This document shows positions 16,307-25,490 of a stretch of DNA of 64,000 bases, piece after piece. The notes under the pieces are model-generated. The model ran no database searches. It was not told the DNA's origin and worked only from the letters and a program-made list of their open reading frames with translations. How positions within the stretch are numbered: position 1 is the stretch's first letter; each line of letters begins with the position of its first letter. This DNA is from Rikenellaceae bacterium (GTDB lineage: Bacteria > Bacteroidota > Bacteroidia > Bacteroidales > Rikenellaceae): NCBI GenBank assembly GCA_015059945.1, contig SUZJ01000006.1:62001-126000 (forward strand), in the 5' to 3' direction. The translations under genes and the position numbers were made by a program.

Positions 16307-16879
16307 ATGCGTGTCCACTACGGCTTTGACAACCTGCCCACAATCGAGCGCCCTGTCGTTACGATAGGGTCGTTTGATGGCGTTCACTTGGGCCACCGAG
16401 CCCTGCTCGCGAGGGTGCAGAGCGAGGCCGAGCGCATAGGGGGTAGTAGCGTGGTGGTTACCTTTTCGCCCCACCCACGCGAGGTGCTGCCCCGAGGTGG
16501 CGGTAGTGAGTTTAGGCTGCTTACCTCGCTCGAACACAAGTTGCAACTACTTGATGCGCTGGGCATTGATGAGGTTGTGGTGGTGGAGTTCACTATGCAG
16601 TTTGCTGCCCTCACTGCCGAGCAGTTTGTAGGCTCCCTGCTTGTGGATAAGTTGGGTATGGCGGCTCTGGTGGTAGGCTACAACCACCGCTTTGGCCACG
16701 ATAGGGATATCCCCTCCGACCACTTCGAGCAGTTGGGCAGCAAGTACGGCTTCGAGGTCCTTAGGGCAGAGGCATTCACCCTGCCCAACGGGGGCAAAAT
16801 CAGCTCGTCGGTAATACGCAAGCTCATCGAACAAGGAGATATACAACAAGCCGAGCAACTGCTTGGCCACAAGTTATAA
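16307..16879 (+). CDS. FAD synthetase (FMN adenylyltransferase) domain protein lacking riboflavin kinase
   Basis: The protein has 190 residues and corresponds only to the N-terminal nucleotidyltransferase half of bifunctional RibF (about 310 residues). Signatures are TIGSFDGVHLGHRAL (ATP-binding), TFSPHPREVL, VVGYNHRFGHDRD and the ISSSVIRKLIE motif near residue 167. The riboflavin-kinase domain that should follow ISSSxIR is absent; the gene ends at LLGHKL and the next gene starts 11 nt later. It should make FAD from FMN and ATP, or act on a related substrate. A full-length RibF is likely elsewhere in the genome. It is co-oriented with rex. Confidence 0.88.
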   Translation: MRVHYGFDNLPTIERPVVTIGSFDGVHLGHRALLARVQSEAERIGGSSVVVTFSPHPREVLPRGGGSEFRLLTSLEHKLQLLDALGIDEVVVVEFTMQFAALTAEQFVGSLLVDKLGMAALVVGYNHRFGHDRDIPSDHFEQLGSKYGFEVLRAEAFTLPNGGKISSSVIRKLIEQGDIQQAEQLLGHKL

Positions 16880-16890
16880 AGCCAGAATTT

Positions 16891-17307
16891 ATGGAAGACA
16901 AAATCATCTACGAACAGGATATTCAGCTCCGCGTCAGGTACAAAGAGACCGACCAGATGGGCGTTGTTCACCACTCAAACTACCCAGTCTACTACGAGTA
17001 CGCCCGTACCGAGCTGCTCCGCACTAAGGGCTTTACATACAAGATGATGGAGGATGGTGGTGTGATGATGCCTGTGCGCGAGGTGGGTATGAAGTTCCTC
17101 ACCCCCGCCCGCTACGACGACCTGCTGACCATCAAGGTCAAGATGCACGAACTCAAAGGGGCACGCCTGCGCTTCGACCACGAAATTCACAACCAAGAGG
17201 GCCAACTGGTCAATACGGGCTTTGTCGAACTGGTCTTTGTAAACGCGACCACCCGCCGCCCCTGCCACGCCCCCGAGTGGTTTGCCAACCTCTTCGCCAC
17301 CGAGTAG
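16891..17307 (+). CDS. Acyl-CoA thioesterase, 4-hydroxybenzoyl-CoA thioesterase (YbgC/FadM) family
   Basis: The protein has 138 residues with a single hotdog fold. The active-site region RYKETDQMGVVHHSNYPVYY carries the family Asp and the helix that follows it (YEYARTELLR). Later strands include TPARYDDLLTIKV and RFDHEIHN. It should hydrolyse short acyl-CoA or aromatic-CoA thioesters in the cytoplasm; the real substrate is unknown. It starts 11 nt behind the FAD synthetase, so they are surely co-transcribed. Confidence 0.9.
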   Translation: MEDKIIYEQDIQLRVRYKETDQMGVVHHSNYPVYYEYARTELLRTKGFTYKMMEDGGVMMPVREVGMKFLTPARYDDLLTIKVKMHELKGARLRFDHEIHNQEGQLVNTGFVELVFVNATTRRPCHAPEWFANLFATE

Positions 17308-17425
17308 CTTTTTTTGCCTTCGGCGAGGGGACTGTCGCTTTTTATAAAAAGCTCCGCAAAAATTTTTAGTGCATTGCCTTTGCGTTGAGTCTGGGAGTGG
17401 TACCCTAACGGGCTTACAACAAACA

Positions 17426-17478
17426 ATAATAGCACCATTCTGGAAGTAAACTTCCGTCTGGTGCTATTATCATTTTTT
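17426..17478 (+). terminator. Strong intrinsic terminator
   Basis: A 12-bp outer stem (17426-17437 with 17459-17470) and a 5-bp inner stem (17442-17446 with 17451-17455), separated by a small internal loop, are followed by six T residues. It probably ends the rex-FAD synthetase-thioesterase transcript, more than 100 nt after its last stop. Confidence 0.88.
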
Positions 17479-17544
17479 GCATCCTATTCGGATGCTCCCA
17501 CTCTCATCCTCACCGATGAAAGCTATTCAGTTGTCACTATTCAG

Positions 17545-17619
17545 TCCTATATCTCCTATAAATCCTATAAGAGCAATAGGAGTTATAAGGACTTTAAGGT
17601 TCCTAAGGCCCTTAAATAA
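17545..17619. repeat. Two nonamer series (TCCTATANN and NNTAAGGNN)
   Basis: Three TCCTATA-led 9-nt units (17545-17571) and four 9-nt units with a TAAGG/TAAAT core (17584-17619) keep strict 9-nt phase. A related TTAGG/TTAAGG series occurs at 50513-50541. Confidence 0.75.
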
Positions 17620-17638
17620 CTCTCAACTTTCAATTTAC

Positions 17639-18103
17639 CTATTGCTCTGCGCCTGCAATCTCGGCAGGGATGTCGGCACGTTTGTAGGTGCTCACATCTT
17701 CGGGGTTGCCCTCTGCCTGCCAAATCATCTCGTTGGCAGTGAGGCTCGTTACGATGTAGCGGTTGTTCCACTCGCCCACGCCGTGGTCGTAGTTGCCACG
17801 AATAACGGCCTTGCCCATCTCGTCAATCTCGATGTAGTAGCGGCCCGTAAGGGTGCGGGTGTAGTGGCTGTCCATATTCTGGTACATTGTGTAGGTGCGG
17901 CCCGAGCGCACGAGGTCCAAGTAGACGTAGCTACCCTCTGCCAGAGGCTTGCCCATCCAATAGGTCAATTTCCAACTACCGGCCACATTGTTGGGCGTAA
18001 CTTCCAATTGAGGTGGTGCCTGTGGCTCCTCAATGGGCTGACAACCTACGGCCATCATCAGACCTGCGGCCATTGCTACTAATGTTTTGAAAAATCTGCT
18101 CAT
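17639..18103 (-). CDS. Small lipocalin-like lipoprotein
   Basis: The protein has 154 residues. The signal peptide ends in MAVGC (Cys21) and a Pro-rich linker follows. A beta-barrel-like body begins with VAGSWKLTYWMGKPL, the GxW opening usual in lipocalin-like domains of Bacteroidetes, and continues in alternating strands (YVYLDLVRSGRTYTMYQ, GRYYIEID, RYIVTSLTANEMIWQ). Predicted to sit in a membrane as a lipoprotein; ligand unknown. It is the last gene of the SusCD operon, 59 nt behind the DUF1573 gene. Two heptamers follow its stop. Confidence 0.78.
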   Translation of the reverse strand: MSRFFKTLVAMAAGLMMAVGCQPIEEPQAPPQLEVTPNNVAGSWKLTYWMGKPLAEGSYVYLDLVRSGRTYTMYQNMDSHYTRTLTGRYYIEIDEMGKAVIRGNYDHGVGEWNNRYIVTSLTANEMIWQAEGNPEDVSTYKRADIPAEIAGAEQ

Positions 18104-18162
18104 AACTAATGTTTATTTGTTTTTTTGTTTTTTCTCTCTCTTCTTTTCCTTGCCCCTGACGG

Positions 18163-18957
18163 CTACTCCTCGGTGCGCAGTATGACCTCAATCTGTCGCT
18201 TGCGTGGTGCAAGTTGCAGCCCCTTGAGGTAGAGCAGCAGGGGAGTACCCTTGCTCTGCTCCGCTGGGCGGTACTCTATCACCAAGTCGCCCTCCTGCCC
18301 GGGGGCAAGTGTCTGGGGCTCGGTGTAGGCTCTTAGCTCGGGGCTTGTGAGCCTGCCGTCGTGGCCTATGGTCAGGGGTGCCGCCCCGCCATTCATCACA
18401 GCAATGCGCTCGCTCTGCACACCCTCGGTGGCCGCAAAGCTGACCGCACTCTGCATCATCAGCAGTGGACCGCAAGAGTGTTGATAGAGCCCACTTGGGT
18501 CGGCCGAGGGGGTTACCCTGCCGCGCAGGTGGACTATTGCGGTGGGGTGGGTGTCGGAGAGGGTGGTGTAGACCATCAGTCGCTGCTCTACGCTGCCAAT
18601 CCTCCCTTTGGGCACAAAGCTAACCTCAATAACTCCTCGCTCGCCACTACCAATGGGGCGCTTGCCGAAGGTGGCTTTCACACAACTGCACGTGCTCTGC
18701 ACTCGGGTTATGGCAAGGGGTTTTTGGCCCTTGTTGGTCCACCCGATAGAGCCGCTCCACTGGGGCAAATCCTCGCTTACGGTGCCTATCTCTATCACCC
18801 CTTCGCCCTCGAAGACCATCTGGTCTGCGCCTACGGTGGTGGGGTTGGCCACTTGGTTGATGCGGCTTTGTGGAATTATGGTCAGCTGTGCGTGGGCTGC
18901 CGACAGCGTTGCCACCGCCAGAGCTACCACACCACATACCACTCGCCTCCACAACAT
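18163..18957 (-). CDS. Secreted DUF1573 protein
   Basis: The protein has 264 residues with a signal peptide ending near AAHAQ. Two Ig-like DUF1573 modules are visible. The first has the diagnostic VQSTCSCVKATFGKRPIGSG stretch with the paired cysteines and then GVIEVSFVPKGRIG. The second (VMNGGAAPLTIGHDG through EYRPAEQSKGTPL) lacks the cysteines. Such ASPM/SPD-2-like domains are common in exported Bacteroidetes proteins of unknown function. It follows the subtilisin-like gene by 39 nt and is probably a periplasmic partner of the operon. Confidence 0.85.
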   Translation of the reverse strand: MLWRRVVCGVVALAVATLSAAHAQLTIIPQSRINQVANPTTVGADQMVFEGEGVIEIGTVSEDLPQWSGSIGWTNKGQKPLAITRVQSTCSCVKATFGKRPIGSGERGVIEVSFVPKGRIGSVEQRLMVYTTLSDTHPTAIVHLRGRVTPSADPSGLYQHSCGPLLMMQSAVSFAATEGVQSERIAVMNGGAAPLTIGHDGRLTSPELRAYTEPQTLAPGQEGDLVIEYRPAEQSKGTPLLLYLKGLQLAPRKRQIEVILRTEE

Positions 18958-18996
18958 ATCGCCTTGTATGGTATTATATCAGTTCGCAAATAAACT

Positions 18997-21045
18997 CTAC
19001 AACCAGCCGCTGCCGTCGGCACCCTTCCTTACGGTAATGGTGAAGGTGTGCTGCTCGGTGGTGGTGCCTTTGGCGATGAGGGTTGCGGTGGTGGTACCAC
19101 TCTTCAAGCCCTCGAATACCAACTTGCCACCCTCCTGACTGCAACTTGCTATCTGGCTGTCGGCAATGGTCACACTGAAGGTCATCTGCTCTCCCCCAAC
19201 GAAGTAGTGGGCGGGCACTACGGCACACTTCTGCCCCTCGCCAACATAGATGTTGGGGAATCGCATAGGCACGCCTACGCCATCGATTGCTGCCAACAGC
19301 TTGGTGGCGTTCACCTGGCCGTTACCCATCTGGCCACGATAGCTGTCGAGGTTCATCGACATAGGCTGAATGGGGCCAATATCGGCTACATAGCGGCGGT
19401 AAATCTTGGTGCCGGTCATATAGTCGTCGATGGGGGTAGTGTTCTCTTTGGCAATGAGCAACTCGCGCAGCTCGGTTGCTTTGAGGTGTATGCGCTTGTC
19501 GGCAGCATACGAAATGGCCAGCGCAGCCACGCCCGAAACGTGAGGACAAGCCATAGAGGTACCCTCCATATAGCCGTAGCCGCTCTCGCTAATGTTGTAG
19601 GGCAGGGTAGAGAGGATGCAACCCTCTTCGCCATAGTTCTGCCCCTCGTTTTGATAGTTCCAATAGTAGTCTTGGTCGCCACCAGGGGCTGCGATGACCG
19701 AGCCTTTGCCGTAGTTGGTGTAGGTGGCGGGGGTAAAGTCGGCCGAGGTGGCGGTTACTGCCACAGCCCAGTCCGAAGCACCGGGGTAGCCTGCAGCAGG
19801 GGCGCTCTCGTTGCCTGCTGCAAAGATTGCTATACCACCCTCAATGGGGCCATTGGCCGAGCCTGCGGTGTGGGTAAAGTAGTCGAAGGCCTCTTTTTCC
19901 AGAGGTGCGCCCTGCTCCCACTCCTCCTGAGTGTGGAAGCCCTGCTCGTTCCAGTCGTAGATGTTGGCCTCGCCCGAAATGTAGCCCCAGCTACACTGGG
20001 CCACTACTGCGCCATTGTCGGCGGCATATTTGATTGCTCGGCATACTGCCAGTGCGCTACTGCCCGTAACTCCCGAGAAAATCTGGCACGACATAATCTT
20101 CACGCCCGAGTCGGCAGTGCCGTTGCCACCTGCAATAGAGCTGATGCCCAAGCCGTTGTTGTTCACTGCGGCAATAACACCTGCAACGTGTGAGCCGTGG
20201 CCACTGTCGTAGGCATCGTCGGTAGTGATGGTACCGGTGCCCTTGACAAAGTTGTAGCCGTGCAGGTCGCCAGCGTAGCCGTTGCCGTCGTTGTCGTTGG
20301 TCGAGAACTCAATCTCGCCCTCGTTTACCCACATATTGGCTTTCAGGTCGGGGTGGTTGTAGTAAACGCCCTCGTCGAGCACTGCAACAATCACCTGCGA
20401 GTTGCCCGTACTCTTCTGCCAAGCGCCCTCTACCTGCACATCGGCATCCTTAATCGACTTGATGTAGCCGTCTTTGAGGAACATATCACCCTCGTTAATC
20501 AGATTCCACTGCTTACCCAACAGGGGGTCGTTTATCGCACCACTGAGTGCCGAACGGGTGGCGGCATTGCTCACCAGCAGGGGCATAGCCTTGCTGTTGT
20601 AGGCGCGATAGATGCGACGGTTGGGATTGACCTTCTGCACCTCGCCCAGCGCCTCAAACTTACGGGCCACAGCATCTATGCTCTCGCCCTCAAACCTGAC
20701 TACATACCACAGGTGCAGCCCCCTCTGACGGCTCTGCTCCTCGGTGCGCTTGTCTACGGGGAATACCCTCTCCAACTGGTAGCCACCTACGGTCTCCATC
20801 ACCTGGTCAAAGCTGGGGATACCGCTACGGGTTGCAGCTCCGCCGCTACGGGTTACTGCATCGAGCATAGCCTCTACCTCTGGCGAGAACTTAACAATCA
20901 GCTCGCCCTCGACGTATGGGTTTTGAGGTTGTGTCTGCTCCTGCTCGGGTGTGGGTACGGTGTCAATCTCGTTCACACAGCCGCCCAGCACAAGTGCTAC
21001 GGCCATTGTCGCACCCATCAAAAATTTATTAGCCTTGATAAACAT
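18997..21045 (-). CDS. Surface S8 (subtilisin-like) serine endopeptidase lipoprotein
   Basis: The protein has 682 residues. The lipobox is VLGGC (Cys23). Residues ~43-165 form a prodomain-like part (ELIVKFSPEVEAML) with ATRS-type arginine sites. The catalytic domain carries the triad: Asp224 (AVLDEGVYYNHPD), His283 (SGHGSHVAG) and Ser497 (GTSMACPHVSG), with oxyanion Asn412 (FAAGNES). A C-terminal Ig-like (Big) domain follows. All key residues are present, so it should be active, cleaving proteins at the cell surface. Its place behind SusC/SusD and LRR lipoproteins suggests it feeds peptides to that transporter (inference). Confidence 0.92.
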   Translation of the reverse strand: MFIKANKFLMGATMAVALVLGGCVNEIDTVPTPEQEQTQPQNPYVEGELIVKFSPEVEAMLDAVTRSGGAATRSGIPSFDQVMETVGGYQLERVFPVDKRTEEQSRQRGLHLWYVVRFEGESIDAVARKFEALGEVQKVNPNRRIYRAYNSKAMPLLVSNAATRSALSGAINDPLLGKQWNLINEGDMFLKDGYIKSIKDADVQVEGAWQKSTGNSQVIVAVLDEGVYYNHPDLKANMWVNEGEIEFSTNDNDGNGYAGDLHGYNFVKGTGTITTDDAYDSGHGSHVAGVIAAVNNNGLGISSIAGGNGTADSGVKIMSCQIFSGVTGSSALAVCRAIKYAADNGAVVAQCSWGYISGEANIYDWNEQGFHTQEEWEQGAPLEKEAFDYFTHTAGSANGPIEGGIAIFAAGNESAPAAGYPGASDWAVAVTATSADFTPATYTNYGKGSVIAAPGGDQDYYWNYQNEGQNYGEEGCILSTLPYNISESGYGYMEGTSMACPHVSGVAALAISYAADKRIHLKATELRELLIAKENTTPIDDYMTGTKIYRRYVADIGPIQPMSMNLDSYRGQMGNGQVNATKLLAAIDGVGVPMRFPNIYVGEGQKCAVVPAHYFVGGEQMTFSVTIADSQIASCSQEGGKLVFEGLKSGTTTATLIAKGTTTEQHTFTITVRKGADGSGWL

Positions 21046-21125
21046 AATTTTCTTTATGCTATTGTGTATGTTGTATTTCTTCTTCTCTCTCTCTTGCGTT
21101 GTCTGTTTCCTCTTTGGCTACTCTG

Positions 21126-22766
21126 CTACTCTTCGCCCGTATCGCCCGTAGGCTGATTTTTGAAGGGGTAGAGCTTGTAGTAGTAGTCGAGATTTACGGG
21201 CTCGTTGCTGAAACCGGCCGAGTTGCCCTCGCGGTCTTTGCCCTCCTGGGGGAATACCAGACTGAATGGTACCCAAATGTCCAACGAGGGGTGATAGAGC
21301 AACCAGTCGGGCAGGGTGCCCACCAGTCGGTTGTGGTTAATCGACAGTCGCTTGGTGTTGGGCGATACCTTCTTAACCTTGTTTACGAGCATCTCGGGCA
21401 GTGTGTCATTCGAGTTGCGCCTATCCTCGTCGGTGTAGTAGGGCACACTTGGGTCGTCGTCAAACGAGGGCAGACGGCCCTGCAAGTAGTTTACCGACAG
21501 TACCAGAGTGTCCAAATTCCACAGCAACAAATCTTTGGGGAACTCTTTCTCCTCCGAGAAACCGCCAATGTTCTGACGTGTGTCGTTGCTCAGGTCGTAG
21601 ATTGCGTGCCTCTGGTTGGCGTTCAGAATGAGTGTGCGCAACTTGGGGAAGTTCTCTTTGGTGAGCACGTCGGGCACGGTGTTGAAGTTGTTGGCACAGA
21701 GGTTCAGGTGCTCGAGATTCTTCAACTTGGCCAGCGACTTGTCTACATCGTCAAGACCATAGCTACCTACGGTGAGCCTCTTGAGCTGTGTGAGCTCGGT
21801 AATCGACTCGCCCAGTTCGAGGTGTTTCAAGAAGGTATTGGCGTTACCAAAGATATAAATCTCCTCGGCAGCGGTCAGATACCTAAACTCGTAGGGCAGG
21901 GGCTCGTTGGTGTTGAAGAGCAAGAACTCGACATACTTAACGCGGCCCTTCTTGTCGGGGGTGTAGCCGTTCATACTCTCGTCCCAGAGCACCACGTTGT
22001 TCCAGTTCTCCATTGCCACCGACGTATCCCAACTCGACATAGTCTGCATAGCCCTCTGAATGCTTATCAGAGCCACCGAGTCGCCCTGACGGGTGTTCTC
22101 GACAATGGGCTCGCTGGCAGCCTGAACCACCTTCAATACATCCTGACGGGCCATAACCTCGCCCTCTTTGGGCACAAAGTTCACACTTGCGGTGCGTTCG
22201 CTTGCGGTGGTGTTGATATCCCACTCAAAGTCTATCTTCACCTGTCTGGGGCGCTTGCCTCGGGGCAAATCAACCTCGTATTTCTTATTGGTGAGCCACT
22301 TCGAGTCAATCTCTACGTCGAAGTCTACGTTGGTCGTAACCACCACGCTGAAATTCCTCTGACCATAGGCCTTGAAGTTGGCAATCTTCACCTCTGGCTC
22401 CTCCAACTCGATTGTGTGGGCAAAACCCTCCTGATTTACGCTTATGCGCTTGGTCTGGTGGGTGGCCAGGTTCTCAATCAGCACCTCGCCACTACGTGGA
22501 GTGTCGAGCAGGGCCGAGTCGATAGATATGCTACACTCTCGGCTGCCACGACCATTGGCGGGCGAAATGGTAATCCAGGGCTTGTCGGTCGAGGCAATCC
22601 AGTTCTCTTCAGCATCGATTTTAACCCTCTCTACGCCACCTACGGCACCCATCTCAATTTTGTCGGCTGAGGTGCCAAAGTCTACTTTCACGTCGGGCTG
22701 GCAACCCACTGCTGCGAAGGCTGCTGCCACCATTGCTATATATACTCTTGCGTTTTTCATCTTCAT
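21126..22766 (-). CDS. Leucine-rich-repeat lipoprotein with BACON-like domains
   Basis: The protein has 546 residues. The lipobox is FAAVGC (Cys22). Two BACON-like beta domains occupy ~25-235 (IDAEENWIASTDKPWITISP; VDFDVEIDSKWLTNKK). From ~300 on there are LRR units such as LTQLKRLTVGSYGL, LKNLEHLNLCANNF and FPKLRTLILNANQ, ending in SINHNRLVGTLPDWLLYH. BACON domains generally bind carbohydrates or proteins; LRRs bind proteins. It is likely an outer-surface capture protein working with the second LRR protein encoded just upstream. A start two codons later (22760) is possible. Confidence 0.87.
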   Translation of the reverse strand: MKMKNARVYIAMVAAAFAAVGCQPDVKVDFGTSADKIEMGAVGGVERVKIDAEENWIASTDKPWITISPANGRGSRECSISIDSALLDTPRSGEVLIENLATHQTKRISVNQEGFAHTIELEEPEVKIANFKAYGQRNFSVVVTTNVDFDVEIDSKWLTNKKYEVDLPRGKRPRQVKIDFEWDINTTASERTASVNFVPKEGEVMARQDVLKVVQAASEPIVENTRQGDSVALISIQRAMQTMSSWDTSVAMENWNNVVLWDESMNGYTPDKKGRVKYVEFLLFNTNEPLPYEFRYLTAAEEIYIFGNANTFLKHLELGESITELTQLKRLTVGSYGLDDVDKSLAKLKNLEHLNLCANNFNTVPDVLTKENFPKLRTLILNANQRHAIYDLSNDTRQNIGGFSEEKEFPKDLLLWNLDTLVLSVNYLQGRLPSFDDDPSVPYYTDEDRRNSNDTLPEMLVNKVKKVSPNTKRLSINHNRLVGTLPDWLLYHPSLDIWVPFSLVFPQEGKDREGNSAGFSNEPVNLDYYYKLYPFKNQPTGDTGEE

Positions 22767-22795
22767 CTTTCTCTCTTAAATTGTGATTAAGTGGG

Positions 22796-25444
22796 TTATT
22801 CGAGCATATAGCTGCAATTCAGAATGTTTTGACTCTTGTCATAAATCAGTATGTAGGCACCATTCATCCACGCGTAGCAGATGTCGGCTGCGTCGAAGAT
22901 GATGTTTGGGTTGTCGCTGATATCGAGGTAGTATATCAGCGTCGAAATGGTATCCTCAATCTTGCGCAGGTCGTTAGAGCCCAAGTAGAGGCCCCTCAGA
23001 CCCTTGTGCTGGAAGATACCGGTGGGCCACTCCCTGAGTGTACGCTTGCCGTTTTTGTCGCGCTGGCTGCGAACTGCAAGCACCGTCAGGCCCGAGCTGT
23101 CCAGTGGCTCGTATGGGAATTCGCTGAACGAGTTGAACGACAGGTCTACGCCATAGAGGTAGGGCATATTGCCTGCGTGCATCTCGCGGGGCAGGTCGGT
23201 CAGGTAGTTGTACGACAGGTCGAGCGACATAAGGTCAATTGTCGAGCTGCTTGTGAACGAGTCCTTAGGAATCTCTGTAATCTGGCAAGCCCTAAGGATT
23301 ATGTACGATACCAGCGAGTTGGTCTCGGCCAAGCACTTTGGATAGCGTTCCAGAGGGTTTTGTGCCAGAGTGAAGGTATCTACCTTTATACCCTTGTAGG
23401 TGCCATCCTCTTCGCCCTCGAAGCCCGTAATCTGGTTGCCCGAGAAGTCTACGCTCTTGATGGTGTAGATAGCATCGGCCGAGAAGATATTGGGCACCTT
23501 GGTCAGTTTGTTGAACGAGAACGAGAGTGTCTCGGCATCGTCGTAGCCACAGAAGTAACCATCGGCATCTTTGGGCAGCTCGCTAATGTTGTTGTGGTCG
23601 AGATATAGCTGTACGGGGGCGACCTCTTTGCCCAGGGGGTGCAGCTTCTCAATCTTGTTGTAGGCCAAGTCGAGCAGACCAATCTTCTTCATATTCCTAA
23701 ACTCGGCAGGCAGCTCTTTGAGGTTGTTCTGGTGGGCGTAGAGAATCTGTATCTTCTCGTTGCTGGGGCCCTCGGCCAGAGCCTTCATACCTTTGAATAC
23801 CTCGTCGGCCGACCATTGGGCGTTGTTCGAGAGGTTGAGCGATACCAGTTCGGGCATTTGGGTTATTGCCATAGGGAACTTGGTCATCTTGGGGCAGTTG
23901 TAAATCTCCAAGTCGGTACAAGCGGTCAGCTGGGCCACCTCGGCGGGCAGCTCCTTCAACTCGCTGTTGGCGATATATAGGTACTCCAACTTTTTCAGAT
24001 TGCCAATCTCTTTGGGCAGCGAGCGCAGACCATTGTTAAGCCTACCGTGCGAGGTGTCCATCTTGCGGATGGTACGCTGGTGGCCTTTGGCATCGAAAAT
24101 CTGCTTCTCGGTCATCTCTTTGTAGAGTTTGGTCGCCTCAATCTCTATGCCGTGCTCGGCCAGTGCTCTGGCGCAAGGCTCGGACATCTGTGTAGGAACG
24201 TGGATTGTGCGCAACCACTCGCCGTGCAGCTCCATACGGTTGCGGCTCCTCTCCGAGAGCGACTTGTTGGGGTCGAGGGTGGGGTCGTAGGTCGAGTTGC
24301 TGGCGTCGTTGTGGGTGCCCAGATAGAGCTCTACCAGTTCGGTCAGTTGGCCCAAAGCTGCGGGCATATCGCCTCGGAAGGCAAACTCGCTAATATCGAG
24401 CCTTGCCACACGACCGTTGGAGTGGAGCTCGACACCGGGTTGGTCGCCCCACAGGTCTACATCTTTGTTGAAATTCCAGTTGGCACCCTTGTTGAAGTTC
24501 TCGCCAACGTAGTACCAGTTCTGGCCATCGAGGGCCTCCCAAATGGCGCGCAGAGCATAGTAGTCCTGAATATACTCGTCGGCCTCGTAGAGCGTCAGTT
24601 TCACTTTGGCTTCGGTGGTGGCGTTGTCGCTCACGCTAAAAGTACTCTGAGCAGGGCGCTTGTTGTTTTCGAGCAGCACACCGCTTGCATCGTAGACATC
24701 ATAGGCGGCCACTTTGTAGCTGCCTGCGGGTATCCACACCAGCGAGTCGCATTTGAGCGATGAGGTCTTGTAGCCGTCGGCCACATCGTCGTCTTCGTTG
24801 AAGTGGATGTCAAACTCGCACTTCAACTCATCAATCTCTATCTGCTCGCCGGTGATGGTGTGCTCGATAGTGAGGTCTACCTTCTTCACCTCGTCAAAGG
24901 TGTAGGTGCGACTAACGGCACGCTTGTCAAGAAAGCCGCCATCCTTGCCAAAGGTAAACCTAACCCTACCTTTGGGTGCAACATTCACAGTAATATCGTG
25001 TACCGTAAGGCCGTTGTCTACCACCTCGAAGGAGCTCTCCTGCTCGGGCGAATTGACATAAATCAGTTCGTCCTCGGCATCGTAGAGCTGAATGGCAATC
25101 AGCTGGTACTCGCCCGAGAGAAGCTGCAACTTGTCGCTGCGCATACCAAACTCGGCAGCGTCGCCCTCGGGTTGGTTGATGGTCAGGGTTTGGGTAATGG
25201 TGGTACCCTCAAAGAGCAGGGTAACCTGTACCTTGTGAGCCTGCGATAGCAGGTCTAATTGCTCGACAATCTCGCTGGCCCTGGTCTTGGCAACTGTGGG
25301 CTGATAGGAGGCAGCCTTGTAGAGCTTAAACTGCACATAGCCGTAGCCCTCACCAATGGTGGGCTCGACGTTGTCGTTGGTGCAGCTTGTGGCCAACAAA
25401 GCAAGGCCCATAGCCAACGTAGCAATCAATCGTGTTAGTTTCAT
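22796..25444 (-). CDS. Large LRR surface lipoprotein with DUF4458-type N-terminus
   Basis: The protein has 882 residues from the ATG at 25444, the first that places the signal peptide (MKLTRLIATL) at the N-terminus; an open frame 84 nt longer adds only charged residues that spoil it. The lipobox is LLATSC (Cys21). GYGYVQFKLYKAASY resembles the DUF4458 domain seen in front of Bacteroidales LRR proteins. From ~330 on there are many LRRs of the LxxLxLxxNxLxxLP type (LEYLYIANSELKELPAEV, IGLLDLAYNKIEKL, LMSLDLSYNYLTDLP). No catalytic motif is seen. It should display a curved protein-binding surface outside the cell and belongs to the SusCD operon. Confidence 0.87.
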   Translation of the reverse strand: MKLTRLIATLAMGLALLATSCTNDNVEPTIGEGYGYVQFKLYKAASYQPTVAKTRASEIVEQLDLLSQAHKVQVTLLFEGTTITQTLTINQPEGDAAEFGMRSDKLQLLSGEYQLIAIQLYDAEDELIYVNSPEQESSFEVVDNGLTVHDITVNVAPKGRVRFTFGKDGGFLDKRAVSRTYTFDEVKKVDLTIEHTITGEQIEIDELKCEFDIHFNEDDDVADGYKTSSLKCDSLVWIPAGSYKVAAYDVYDASGVLLENNKRPAQSTFSVSDNATTEAKVKLTLYEADEYIQDYYALRAIWEALDGQNWYYVGENFNKGANWNFNKDVDLWGDQPGVELHSNGRVARLDISEFAFRGDMPAALGQLTELVELYLGTHNDASNSTYDPTLDPNKSLSERSRNRMELHGEWLRTIHVPTQMSEPCARALAEHGIEIEATKLYKEMTEKQIFDAKGHQRTIRKMDTSHGRLNNGLRSLPKEIGNLKKLEYLYIANSELKELPAEVAQLTACTDLEIYNCPKMTKFPMAITQMPELVSLNLSNNAQWSADEVFKGMKALAEGPSNEKIQILYAHQNNLKELPAEFRNMKKIGLLDLAYNKIEKLHPLGKEVAPVQLYLDHNNISELPKDADGYFCGYDDAETLSFSFNKLTKVPNIFSADAIYTIKSVDFSGNQITGFEGEEDGTYKGIKVDTFTLAQNPLERYPKCLAETNSLVSYIILRACQITEIPKDSFTSSSTIDLMSLDLSYNYLTDLPREMHAGNMPYLYGVDLSFNSFSEFPYEPLDSSGLTVLAVRSQRDKNGKRTLREWPTGIFQHKGLRGLYLGSNDLRKIEDTISTLIYYLDISDNPNIIFDAADICYAWMNGAYILIYDKSQNILNCSYMLE

Positions 25445-25490
25445 ATATTTATGCTTTTTTTCTTGTCTGGGGTTCTTTGTGTCCGTTTCT

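Larger units (their letters stand above)
17308..17638. other. Gene-free convergent junction with terminator and 7-/9-nt repeats
   Basis: This 331-nt gap between convergent genes holds no plausible gene. It has a strong hairpin with T run (17426-17478). It also has heptamer-like units (CTATTCA GTTGTCA CTATTCA at 17523-17543), three nonamers TCCTATANN (17545-17571), a second nonamer series with TAAGG core (17584-17619), and two heptamers CTCTCAA CTTTCAA (17620-17633) beside the stop of the minus-strand gene. The stretch 17366-17425 just before the hairpin could be the body of a small RNA, which is speculative. Confidence 0.6.
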
